A DNA stretch of 64,000 nt from Candida dubliniensis CD36 (lineage: Eukaryota; Ascomycota; Pichiomycetes; Serinales; Debaryomycetaceae), in the NCBI RefSeq assembly GCF_000026945.1, contig NC_012867.1, positions 2,182,501 to 2,246,500 of the forward strand. The letters are read 5' to 3'. Of the stretch, positions 19,376 through 28,292 are shown piece after piece. The notes under the pieces are model-generated. The model did not search any database and was not told the DNA's origin. It worked only from the letters and a program-made list of their open reading frames with translations. The first letter of the stretch is position 1. Each line of letters starts with the position of its first letter. A program made the position numbers and the translations under genes.

Positions 19376-22300
19376 ATGTCACAACCAAACTCTCAGGGAC
19401 AAAGCAATCTAGCAAAGTTTGCATTTAATATATATGGAACTTTAAGTACGAATAGCAGCACTCCCCAATCTCATGAAATTTCGCCGTCTTCATCTTTAGG
19501 TTCATCGAGATCCAACAAACAAACTAATCAATACAGTTCCCAAGAAACCAACAATAATAGACTAAGTTATTATTGTGAAAAGGAAATAATGTCGTTGTCT
19601 CAATTGAACTATCCACTACTGATAGGGGGCTACAATGGAGACTTGCAACATCATGTTGTAATTGGTGGAAAAAACTATCTTCGACTATTGTGTGTTTCTG
19701 AAACTCAACAAAGAATAATTAGTGATATTAATTTGCTAGAGTCTAAATCAATTTATAACTCCCGTGCAACAAACAAGTTGATAAACGTAAACACGATAAA
19801 GACATATGCTGACACTATAGCAGCTGGATTATCAAATGGGGTAGTTTTGATCTATCGAGTATCGCCAAATGGACAAAGCAAGGTGGTTGGCAAGTATTCC
19901 GACCATAGTAGAACTATAAATTCCTTGGATTTTATTGACTCAGAAAATCAATTGCTATCTGGATCGCAAGATGGAACAATAAAATTGTGGGATTTGAGAA
20001 GCTCTTCTACAAAACCAGTCATGACAATACAAGCAAATTTACATTCTGATCCGATAAGAGCGTGTCAGTATTCTCGGCATTCAGCTGTCAGGAACAAAAT
20101 TTGTGTGCTATCAGTTCACGATTCAGGTGCATTGTGCAAGTTTGATTTGAGAACCAAGAATGGAGGGAAGGTGTATAGCCCTGAGAAAAAATGGAATTTG
20201 CATACTGGGCCAGTGTTGTCTTTACATATTCACCCGGAAAAAGAATATGTGGTTACCGGCGGAAGAGATAAAAGAATTTCAGTATTCAATTATGGTGATG
20301 GACAGTCAAGGAACACCCCTGATAGCTTGATTAACACGTATGGTCCCGTTGTAAAGGTCAGATGGAGTACCTATGCAAATACAAAAGAAATTGTAGAAGA
20401 GTTTGAAGAAAACCAACAACCAAATCCAAATCCATTGTATAATTATGATATTGCATGTCTGTATTTAAACGACGATCCTACCATTGCCATTTACAATTTA
20501 GGAAGAAAATTTATTCCAAAGCAGATTATCCATTCCAAGAAGCCTGTACAGAATTTTATTTGGGCGCAGAATAATAGTAAATCCCGAAAAATCTGGACAT
20601 TATCAAAACCAAATAGTTTTAATTCCTACAACCTTTATGGATTAGATGATTCTGACGTTAGTCGGCCAATAGAGGATTTGAGTAATGTTGCAATGACATG
20701 GGATAACAACAATGATTTTTGTGCAGTGAGTCAAGCAAGGTATGACTACGATCTAGAGTCTTTTGGGAATGCGATTAATGAAACTTATGAGGATAATTAC
20801 GATACAGAGAGGAACTGTAGTCTCGACAATGAGGAGTTCGTACATAGTCAAGCAAACTCCCTCACGGCATCGCCCATTGAAAAACCACAGTTGACAAGAT
20901 CTATGACATATAACCCCGTGCAGCTGTTTTCAACTTTCTCTCCAGCTCCTGTAGCTAGAACTGCGACTGGGTTTTTACAGAACGAACCGGTTACTCCATC
21001 ATCATCATCATCTATTCCAAATATGCATCTTTCGTCGTCAAGACCTAAGTTGACTCGCAACACATCCCAAACAACACAAGACTCGTCTTCTTCTCAATTG
21101 TCTTCAGTTATACCACCTCCATCTTCTTCGCAGACTTATTCGAGTCCGCAGTACAAAAGGAATCAATCATCTCGCTGCTTGAATACCCCAGCTTATGTGA
21201 TACCAGTATCAATTCCAGTTCCATCAAATGATGAATACGTTTTCCAGAAATTGTCAAGTGAGTCATTAGTGAACATTCCAGATGGCTTTACTTTGGTAGA
21301 TGTGTGTTTAATAAACGCATCTGTTGCTGCCAGTGTTAACAACAATAGAACTAGTCAAGTTTGGAAGCTCTTGGCGGTTAGCATACAAGAGGAATTCGAG
21401 TCAGGAAGTAAACTAAGAAGAATACTTGGGCCTGAAACAGAAACCGTGAGTAAGATACCTCAAGAAGTACATGAGAGTTTGGCAAAAACCAATGAGGCAT
21501 TGTCATCAGATATTGCCAAAAGTAATTCTGTTCTGTCGGTCTTGGGCAATTTTGTTGAATCGTTCAAATCCACATCAACTCTGGGTTCACAGTTTGGCAA
21601 ACAAAATGACAAGGATGACAGAAAATTACAAAACAAGAATAGTTCTGGTAACCTTATGGATATGATTAATAAGGCCAGTAGAAACAGCAGCTTTTCAACT
21701 ACTAGTTTTAGATTAAAAGAACAGGAGCGCAGGGAGCATGAACTTCGAAATACCCAAAACTTTAGGGATGAAAATGAAAAAGTCAGTACGCACTCTAAAT
21801 CTGCTCCAATTCTGATCAGTTCCCACCCAGAAGATTTAGATGATGAGAATATGAGTGCCACAAACTCTGCTGGCTTAAAGTCGAGTCCACCTTCTGTAGG
21901 AGTGTCCATCCCATCAACAAGGACATTTTCAAGCTCGTTGGCTTCGTCTCCGAAATCAATAAGAATAATGAATGGGGTTAACCTGAACGTTGCCAGAAGC
22001 CAGCCGTCTCCACCAGTACAGACTTGGTTGAAACAAAGGAATTTTGATGTGTCCAATGGGGTGACAATGATGGGTACTTCAGGGTTATCTTTAGCATTGA
22101 AACGAAATAAGACCAACGAGGAAGGTTGTGAGTTTGTCAAAGTTTGGAAGTTCAAAAGCTTGTTGAGAAAATCTTTAGATTATGCAGCCCTTCAAGGTGA
22201 CATTATTTTTTGCTCGACGGTGGCACTATTGTTTTATGATATTGTTCCTGACGTAATATCACAATTTGAATGCTTGGAATGGCTCAGTATTTACATTGAG

Positions 22301-22672
22301 ATCTTGCAAAGGAAAAGATTATTTGTTAATGCTATAAATGTGATAAAATGTGCTACAGCAGATATACAGGAGAAATTACAAAAGCTATATTGCCTGGATT
22401 TGAGTTTGCGGTTTTATTGCTCCAGGTGTCAGGCATTATTAGTCAATGATAAATCCAAGTTTTCCGGCAAAGGTGAATTTGGGTACTGGTATTGTGATGA
22501 GTGTAGCAGGTTACAACTGCAATGTGTATATTGTAATGAGCCATGCAAAGGTTTAGCGGTTACTGTAGGGTTGAAGTGTGGACATCAAGGTCATTTTGGA
22601 TGTCTAAAAGAATGGTTTATTGAAGACCAAAACACAGAATGTCCTGGTGGCTGTGACTACCAGGTAATATAA
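19376..22672 (+). CDS. RTC1: SEA complex (SEACAT/GATOR2) subunit Rtc1, WD40 + RING
   Basis: The 1098-residue protein has WD40 repeats over about residues 90-460 (including SGSQDGTIKLWDLRSS and TGGRDKRISVFNYGDG). A long Ser/Asn-rich disordered centre follows (about 490-890), then a helical region, and a C-terminal RING-like zinc domain (about 1010-1098; CSRCQALL, WYCDEC, CVYCNEPC, CGHQGHFGCL, ECPGGC). This is the layout of Rtc1/WDR24, part of the vacuolar SEA complex that activates TORC1 by opposing SEACIT/GATOR1. S. cerevisiae Rtc1 is larger (1341). It ends 13 bp from the convergent SLD5. Confidence 0.9.
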   Translation: MSQPNSQGQSNLAKFAFNIYGTLSTNSSTPQSHEISPSSSLGSSRSNKQTNQYSSQETNNNRLSYYCEKEIMSLSQLNYPLLIGGYNGDLQHHVVIGGKNYLRLLCVSETQQRIISDINLLESKSIYNSRATNKLINVNTIKTYADTIAAGLSNGVVLIYRVSPNGQSKVVGKYSDHSRTINSLDFIDSENQLLSGSQDGTIKLWDLRSSSTKPVMTIQANLHSDPIRACQYSRHSAVRNKICVLSVHDSGALCKFDLRTKNGGKVYSPEKKWNLHTGPVLSLHIHPEKEYVVTGGRDKRISVFNYGDGQSRNTPDSLINTYGPVVKVRWSTYANTKEIVEEFEENQQPNPNPLYNYDIACLYLNDDPTIAIYNLGRKFIPKQIIHSKKPVQNFIWAQNNSKSRKIWTLSKPNSFNSYNLYGLDDSDVSRPIEDLSNVAMTWDNNNDFCAVSQARYDYDLESFGNAINETYEDNYDTERNCSLDNEEFVHSQANSLTASPIEKPQLTRSMTYNPVQLFSTFSPAPVARTATGFLQNEPVTPSSSSSIPNMHLSSSRPKLTRNTSQTTQDSSSSQLSSVIPPPSSSQTYSSPQYKRNQSSRCLNTPAYVIPVSIPVPSNDEYVFQKLSSESLVNIPDGFTLVDVCLINASVAASVNNNRTSQVWKLLAVSIQEEFESGSKLRRILGPETETVSKIPQEVHESLAKTNEALSSDIAKSNSVLSVLGNFVESFKSTSTLGSQFGKQNDKDDRKLQNKNSSGNLMDMINKASRNSSFSTTSFRLKEQERREHELRNTQNFRDENEKVSTHSKSAPILISSHPEDLDDENMSATNSAGLKSSPPSVGVSIPSTRTFSSSLASSPKSIRIMNGVNLNVARSQPSPPVQTWLKQRNFDVSNGVTMMGTSGLSLALKRNKTNEEGCEFVKVWKFKSLLRKSLDYAALQGDIIFCSTVALLFYDIVPDVISQFECLEWLSIYIEILQRKRLFVNAINVIKCATADIQEKLQKLYCLDLSLRFYCSRCQALLVNDKSKFSGKGEFGYWYCDECSRLQLQCVYCNEPCKGLAVTVGLKCGHQGHFGCLKEWFIEDQNTECPGGCDYQVI

Positions 22673-22685
22673 TGAGAAAAAAAAA

Positions 22686-23396
22686 TCATATTAATATCAC
22701 ATCTCCAATATCAATATATCTTTTGACTAAACTGTATTTCACGACGTAGACTCCATTTTTTATTAATTCTAAATCAATCTCTGTAGTTCCATCATAATCT
22801 AGCAAAATTGGAACTTCCAGAGTACATTTGATAAATACAGACTGATCTAAATCAGGTTCAACAATCATTGATTGACCGCCACTGGTGTCGTCCAAAAACG
22901 ACAATATTTGCGGAAGTTTTTTGAGGAAACAATTGTTATATAATTGAGTTAAAATTTGAAAATACTTGTGAAGGTAATCTTTTTCCTCTTTAGATAGTAA
23001 CGTGTCATTTTCGTTACTTTCGTTGATATAAAAAATAGTGAATTTGTTTAATTTACTCAATCGGGTCCGTATGTATAGCCGAACAATATAGTTAAGACGC
23101 TCTAAATCGGTCTCAATAATCATTAGTTGTAATTTAAAGTCACCAGATAATACCCCACTTTCGCCATTCATGTCTCCATACTCGTGGGATTCTAGTAAGT
23201 ATTGTTGTTGGTTAGACATCATGGTTAAAACAGTGGACATTAAGTCTTGTTTATATGGCAATAATTCAGGAGCCATTCGTTCGTTGATCATGGCTCTTAG
23301 CAAATCTTGGTATAAATTGACTGATGAGGTTTTACTACTGATCTTTTCATGTTTGGAAGATTCTTCAAACTCTTTCAAAATATCATCAATATCCAT
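22686..23396 (-). CDS. SLD5: GINS complex subunit Sld5
   Basis: The 236-residue protein opens with MDIDDILKEFE and the GINS A-domain segment LYQDLLRAMINERMAPELLPY, typical of Sld5/GINS4. It continues with QLMIIETDLERLNYIVRLYIRTRLSKL and the C-terminal B domain ending VKRYIDIGDVILI, as in Sld5 where the C-terminus docks into the complex. GINS with Cdc45 and Mcm2-7 forms the replicative CMG helicase. S. cerevisiae Sld5 is 294 residues. It is divergent from PAC11 by 226 bp of A-rich and GAGA-rich sequence. I see no MCB core in that short promoter. Confidence 0.92.
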   Translation of the reverse strand: MDIDDILKEFEESSKHEKISSKTSSVNLYQDLLRAMINERMAPELLPYKQDLMSTVLTMMSNQQQYLLESHEYGDMNGESGVLSGDFKLQLMIIETDLERLNYIVRLYIRTRLSKLNKFTIFYINESNENDTLLSKEEKDYLHKYFQILTQLYNNCFLKKLPQILSFLDDTSGGQSMIVEPDLDQSVFIKCTLEVPILLDYDGTTEIDLELIKNGVYVVKYSLVKRYIDIGDVILI

Positions 23397-23622
23397 CGTA
23401 TATTGATTGGTGATTGATGTTAGAATGTAGGAAATCGAAAAAAAAAAAAAAAAGAAAAAAAAAATAAATCATATAGAATCACCAGATGTTTGGAGAAAGA
23501 GAGAGAGAGGGAGAAAAAATAAAGAACAGCTATCGATATATGGAAGATTTTTGGTAAAGAAATCTTCTTTTTAACACGTTTTGAAATCCTAAAAGTGGTC
23601 TTTACTGACACTATAGAGGCTA

Positions 23623-25113
23623 ATGTCAATATCTCATTCTGATCGACAACAATTATTGGAGCATAAAAGACAGAGGTTGCAGGAGTTGAAACAGAGGCGT
23701 TTGTTACAACAACAGTCTCGTCTGCCCACCCCTGAAGAATCTCAGCCCTTGTTATTTAAAAAGCGTGTAGACGCAGCAACTCAAACACAACATCATGAAA
23801 TCTCATCTGAAGAAGCAAAACCCATCAAACAGGTAACTAAGAAGGAAATTGAGAAATACGACAAGTCTGTTCAGACTGTAACACCCACTCAAGCTGAAAC
23901 AGTACCACTAACTGTACCTGTTGAGAATACAATTAATCTTCTTGATAAGCAAGCTGTTTCCGGAAATAATTTGTGTGGATCATTCACCAATTCGATCAAA
24001 TCGATGAATAAAGTCGAAGTTACCAACACAGTTCAGTTAGACCAGTCAGAGACAGATGACTCAGATGAGGACTTGTTCTCGGGATTTAATACCGTAGCAA
24101 AGCATTATTTCGATCTGTCCATTCGATGTGTTGACGTTCTTTCTAAATCGTTGGCACTTGTGTTTGCAGATAATGAAGGTGTGGTATACGATTTCCAATC
24201 AGCACGGTTATTCCCTGAGTTTTATTTGGAGTCGATTACAGGAATTGAAATCTTGCAGTTTGATAAATATAACAATCGCCGATTAATAGGGGGTTTGAGC
24301 AACGGTGTAGTTTGTATATGGGAGTTGGAGAACAGTAGTATGTCTTTGATGCCTGTTTTGTCTACACCATTGTACACGCCTGCTAATTCAACATCGGCAA
24401 TCTTGCATTTGGATAAAATTGTTTATTTGACTCAGTTTCTTCTTGATGGTAATCCGTGTATTTTGTCTTTGTCACGAGATGGTGTAGTTAATGTTTGGTC
24501 ATCAAACTTATTAGTTGAACCAAAGTTGTCTTTTAGAATATTTGGATCTAAAAGGAAAGCTCGTGGTCAACAAATTATGCATGGATTGTATTTGGGACCG
24601 GACGAGATTGTTGGTACGAACTTTATACTTGATTTAGTTGTTGCCACAAACAATGGCAAAATATATAAAGGTAACGGTGAGCTCATACACGAGGACTGTC
24701 CATCTATTATTAGTTCCTTGATCCAGCTTGACGACTTTATAGTATCGTGTCATCCAGAGTGGAATTTCAAAATTTGGAAAGAACAAGTTCAGCCTTTTCA
24801 AATTATCCCAACTTCTCATATTATCCACAAGATGATACCCAGGCCACATAGAAAGTCGCAAATGGTAACTGTGGGTTATCCAAACACGGTGAATGGTCGA
24901 CAAGTGGTAGAGATGTGGGATTTGAGCAAGAAGTTGTATTCGCCAATTAGCACCATAATGACATCAGAAGACAAAATTGACACTATTGCTTTTAATGAAA
25001 CAGGTGATACTTTCATTGTGGTTGTGGATGGCAATATGACTATCTATTCTGTTGATGATTCAAAGTTTCCCGAATTTGACAAAGATGATTCTGGTTTTGA
25101 TAAAGGTATATAA
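23623..25113 (+). CDS. PAC11: Cytoplasmic dynein intermediate chain (Pac11-like)
   Basis: The 496-residue protein has the usual dynein intermediate chain plan. An N-terminal charged coiled coil (RQQLLEHKRQRLQELKQRRLL) binds dynactin/NudE. A disordered linker follows with two dynein-light-chain-type motifs, AATQTQ (51-56) and KSVQT (81-85). A WD40 domain of diverged repeats runs from about 160 to the end (RLIGGLSNGVVCIWELE, SLSRDGVVNVWSSN). In yeasts dynein moves the mitotic spindle into the bud neck. Length is near S. cerevisiae Pac11 (533). It ends 22 bp from the convergent cohesin gene. Confidence 0.86.
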   Translation: MSISHSDRQQLLEHKRQRLQELKQRRLLQQQSRLPTPEESQPLLFKKRVDAATQTQHHEISSEEAKPIKQVTKKEIEKYDKSVQTVTPTQAETVPLTVPVENTINLLDKQAVSGNNLCGSFTNSIKSMNKVEVTNTVQLDQSETDDSDEDLFSGFNTVAKHYFDLSIRCVDVLSKSLALVFADNEGVVYDFQSARLFPEFYLESITGIEILQFDKYNNRRLIGGLSNGVVCIWELENSSMSLMPVLSTPLYTPANSTSAILHLDKIVYLTQFLLDGNPCILSLSRDGVVNVWSSNLLVEPKLSFRIFGSKRKARGQQIMHGLYLGPDEIVGTNFILDLVVATNNGKIYKGNGELIHEDCPSIISSLIQLDDFIVSCHPEWNFKIWKEQVQPFQIIPTSHIIHKMIPRPHRKSQMVTVGYPNTVNGRQVVEMWDLSKKLYSPISTIMTSEDKIDTIAFNETGDTFIVVVDGNMTIYSVDDSKFPEFDKDDSGFDKGI

Positions 25114-25135
25114 CTAATGTACATTTCATATTACT

Positions 25136-26824
25136 CTATACAAATTGACTAAATAATCTGTCTTTTGAGGTGATGTTGATATCACCTGCAATTGTAGTTT
25201 CTTGTGGTGTTTGACTGATAGAAACGCAATCATTACTTGCTAGAACTAACAATTCAAAAAAACATTTAGTGGCTTCCTTTCGAGAGTTGATACGATCCTT
25301 GTTTCTGCTCACGACACCTAATGGCAATTTATCAGGATTCCTGTGGTGTATTTCTGAATCAGTTTCAATCAACTTTCCAAATTCAACAGTGTTCGATGAT
25401 TGGAATAATTCAATCAACTCTTGTCCAATTTGTTCTGTCACGCGTGCCGTATGTGTGTAATTATTGTCCTCTTCCTCGTCGACTTCTTCGTCTAATACAC
25501 TAGCATCACTGAAATTATCAGAATGCTGGTCATTAAAATCTGGTAATGACAAGTCAAAGTCCATCGAATCATTATCAAAGCTCTGATCTAATTGAAAATC
25601 GTGTTGTTGGTTGTCTTCATTGTGCTGTTGCTGTTGCTCTTGGAGAGCCAACTCAGCACATCTGTATTGTAATTCTGCATCCAAGTTCCAAAGTTTCCTT
25701 TTTTTGGTTGCTACAGGCACCGCCAACTCTTCAATCAACTTTAATTTTTCAAAGTCTGATAAGTTTAAGCTGATATACTGAGCCGAATCTTTCCCCTGTA
25801 ATATATTTTCCTGGTTTTCTTTCAATTGCTGAATAGCCAAACCTTCCATTGCTTCTTGGGAATCAACAACAAGCTTTCTGTTATTAGTAATAATTTGACC
25901 ATCCTCGGTTATTCTGGTTCTTTTCTGTCTCACACGACGTGGCTGTGGGTCTGACTCAGTTGACATTTCTTGCTGTTCTGGGTTTGTAGATAATTGTCTG
26001 TCATTTTCATTTCCAACCTCTTCATCGTTCAAACCGTCTAGTGGTTGTCCAAAATCTAGATCAAATATGTTCCCTGTGGTTCTTTCTTTGTTTCCGTCAG
26101 AGATTATGGATATTTCTCTGTCGTTGATGGATATAGAGGCATCACGGCCGTACTCTATTGAGTTATCATCGTCCAGGTTTAAATCAAAGTCTAGTTCAAA
26201 GTCTTCGGCATGGCCAGGTGCAGCAGTCTCTTCCTCGTATCTGGGAAATTCAAGAGAGTTATCATAGTCTGAATAATCGTAAGCACTCTGATAAGTACTA
26301 TGATTTAGAGCACCACCTAAACTTGATCCTGTCAGGTTACCGTGTATGTCGGATAAATCAAGATCCTCTTGTTGTAACAAATTTGCCGAAGTAACTTGGT
26401 CCTTCAATATAATACTATTCAAATTATGCAAAATTGTTTGTTGAGGAGGTAAATTGACTTGGTTGGAAATATTGTCGGATCCCAAGTTGACACCACTTGA
26501 TAATTTGAAAGAAGCTTTTAATTTGTATAATATATCATTAACGTCGTCCAATAAGTATTTGGTTTTTCTAGAATATATTCTCACAATCCCCAATAAAAGC
26601 TGGCCAGATAATCGGAGCGTTATTGTTTCAGTTGATTCTGTTTGACTTAACAGTTCTTGGGAAACAGATGCATTTGTAATTATAGGATGATTGGTTATAT
26701 ATTCTGTTGATTTGACAATACTTGTGTTCATCAATTGTTGTTTTGTTAACTTTTTGTCATAGTTTGCCGCTAACCAGACGTGCCCTAAAGGTCCTTGTTT
26801 TGATATGATTGAGTCTGGAATCAT
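25136..26824 (-). CDS. MCD1: Cohesin kleisin subunit Scc1/Mcd1 (Rad21)
   Basis: From ATG 26824 the protein has 562 residues, close to S. cerevisiae Mcd1 (566). The N-terminal Smc3-binding domain is clear (SKQGPLGHVWLAANYDKKL, then LRLSGQLLLGIVRIYSRKTKYLLDDV). The middle is acidic and disordered. The C-terminal winged helix (RKEATKCFFELLVLASNDCVSISQ) binds the Smc1 head. A single clear separase-type site, SIEYGR, lies at residues 222-227. A further 88 codons upstream are open but look like untranslated promoter sequence. Two ACGCG cores lie within 230 bp upstream. Confidence 0.92.
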   Translation of the reverse strand: MIPDSIISKQGPLGHVWLAANYDKKLTKQQLMNTSIVKSTEYITNHPIITNASVSQELLSQTESTETITLRLSGQLLLGIVRIYSRKTKYLLDDVNDILYKLKASFKLSSGVNLGSDNISNQVNLPPQQTILHNLNSIILKDQVTSANLLQQEDLDLSDIHGNLTGSSLGGALNHSTYQSAYDYSDYDNSLEFPRYEEETAAPGHAEDFELDFDLNLDDDNSIEYGRDASISINDREISIISDGNKERTTGNIFDLDFGQPLDGLNDEEVGNENDRQLSTNPEQQEMSTESDPQPRRVRQKRTRITEDGQIITNNRKLVVDSQEAMEGLAIQQLKENQENILQGKDSAQYISLNLSDFEKLKLIEELAVPVATKKRKLWNLDAELQYRCAELALQEQQQQHNEDNQQHDFQLDQSFDNDSMDFDLSLPDFNDQHSDNFSDASVLDEEVDEEEDNNYTHTARVTEQIGQELIELFQSSNTVEFGKLIETDSEIHHRNPDKLPLGVVSRNKDRINSRKEATKCFFELLVLASNDCVSISQTPQETTIAGDINITSKDRLFSQFV

Positions 26825-26972
26825 TGTTGGTATTAAAGAATGTATGTAATAATAACGAAGTGAATGAATTAATGAATCCAATTGTAACGAAAGAAAGAAA
26901 GCAATATGAAAGATGAATAAAATACTATGGGAAGCTATTTCATATAAATAGGATTTGTTTACAAAAACTGAG

Positions 26973-26980
26973 ACGCGAAA
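26973..26980 (+). promoter_or_regulatory. MCB/SCB-like element (ACGCGAAA) upstream of MCD1
   Basis: ACGCGAAA lies about 150 bp upstream of the cohesin start, and a second ACGCG core (minus strand, 27047-27051) lies about 75 bp beyond. MBF-type G1/S factors recognise ACGCG cores, and cohesin SCC1 is a classic G1/S gene in S. cerevisiae. Match is direct; use is inferred. Confidence 0.5.
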
Positions 26981-27298
26981 CTTTTCTTCTTTTTTTTTTT
27001 TTCGTGTAGTAATGAACCAAAGGTGTTTGTGAAATTTTGACATCAGCGCGTTTGTCATTTTTTTTCTTTTTCCTTCCAAATTCTCCATCCCTTTTATATT
27101 GAGTCATGAATCCCTAGTATTAAAAAGATCTTATGTAGTTGTAGTGGGAGTAATAAAGGATTGTTATGAACCTTGTGATTACACAGAGTACCATGTGACT
27201 TGTTAGAAATCATTAATTCGATTACTGTCTATGCCATGGGATAAATCAGTTGACATCAATCATTACCACAGTATTAGAATGATCACTTGGGACTAAAC

Positions 27299-27706
27299 TG
27301 TTAGCAAACAAGTGCTCATTAGAGGCTGCTTAACCAGCCATCTTGGTCATGCTACTAGCAATCAAGAGGTGAACGAAGACTGTTAATCAATGAGTTTAGT
27401 CCTCGGCTCCTACCAGTCCAAAGGACTATAACCAGGTTTTGTTGCTGAGTAGCAGCAAATCTCCCCAATAGTTGGGATTTGCGCTACATTGCACGACGAG
27501 TGCATTTGCACACTTAAAGCATACAGCCTAAATTGGAAACCTGTGTTGATAGAACGTGAAACAAGAGTTTGGTATAAATAGAGCAAGAATCGTAAAATAT
27601 TTTATATAGTTATATATCTTAAATATGGGAAATAAAGAGTTTATTCGATACAATAAGTTTTGTCCATACAGCCTAGCTTTAAAGGCTATGGGCTAATTTC
27701 ACAACA
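27299..27706 (+). repeat. Possible degenerate solo LTR of a retrotransposon
   Basis: The segment begins TGTTAG and ends CACAACA, so the ends form a short TGTT...AACA inverted repeat as in yeast LTRs. A TATAAATA box sits at about 27573, roughly two thirds along, and AATAAAG polyadenylation-like sequence at about 27630; this order matches U3-R-U5. I see no target-site duplication (flanks taaac and tctgg). A shorter alternative, 27544-27706, has perfect TGTTG/CAACA ends. No internal gag-pol sequence is nearby. Tentative. Confidence 0.35.
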
Positions 27707-28292
27707 TCTGGTAAATGTGTGATTTACTCCATTTGAATCAAGTGTAATCAAAACCATTGCCTACAATACATCCTAATTAGCCAGCTTACCATTTACTCCA
27801 AACATTGCCATTTCATATTATATGGTTAGCTTCACGGGCTAACAAACTCAAGCCAAATTGGTAATGTAGTCTGTTCTCCATTTGAGTCGAATGCCACGAC
27901 TCAGTGTCAACATTTCTACACATTTTTCATCAAAACTAAAATCTGGCTCTCGATGAAAGCAGATTTTTTTCACTAATGTTGATCTAATGCGCACGGCTAT
28001 ATCGAGTTGTTATTATTACCACGATAAATCAACAAAAACCCTCTAACAACTCAAATTGTAATCCTCGGACTTCATCAACTAAAATTAAGTCAAAAGACAT
28101 TTCTAGTAGGGTGGGAATCTTTCCTGGCTTTGTTTTGTGTTGATTGACTTTGTCGTGTACGACGATAATTTAACCTGATCTGATTGAACAATTGTAGTAC
28201 ATCCATTTTTGATCAAACTTTTTTGCAAAAACTTTACTTATTTATTTAACATTTCATACACTTATTGCATATACAAAGAATATCATTTATAT

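Larger units (their letters stand above)
26825..28292. other. 1.47 kb intergenic region between MCD1 and flavohemoglobin
   Basis: The longest gene-free stretch in the window. The left part (to about 27100) is the MCD1 promoter. The centre holds a possible decayed solo LTR (27299-27706) followed by two diverged copies of a short module about 149 bp apart (27690-27741 and 27836-27890). The right part (27900-28292) is the 3' flank of the flavohemoglobin gene. No ORF of note and no tRNA is visible, though tRNA genes often neighbour such LTRs. Confidence 0.5.

Noticed and set aside
21460..22155. 231-codon frame antisense to RTC1
   Set aside because: Ser/Leu-rich shadow of the Ser-rich RTC1 linker, with no homology.
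27893..27900. Possible target-site duplication (tgact/cgact) for an element 27201-27892
   Set aside because: One mismatch, no LTR-like ends beyond TG/CA, and no internal element sequence.
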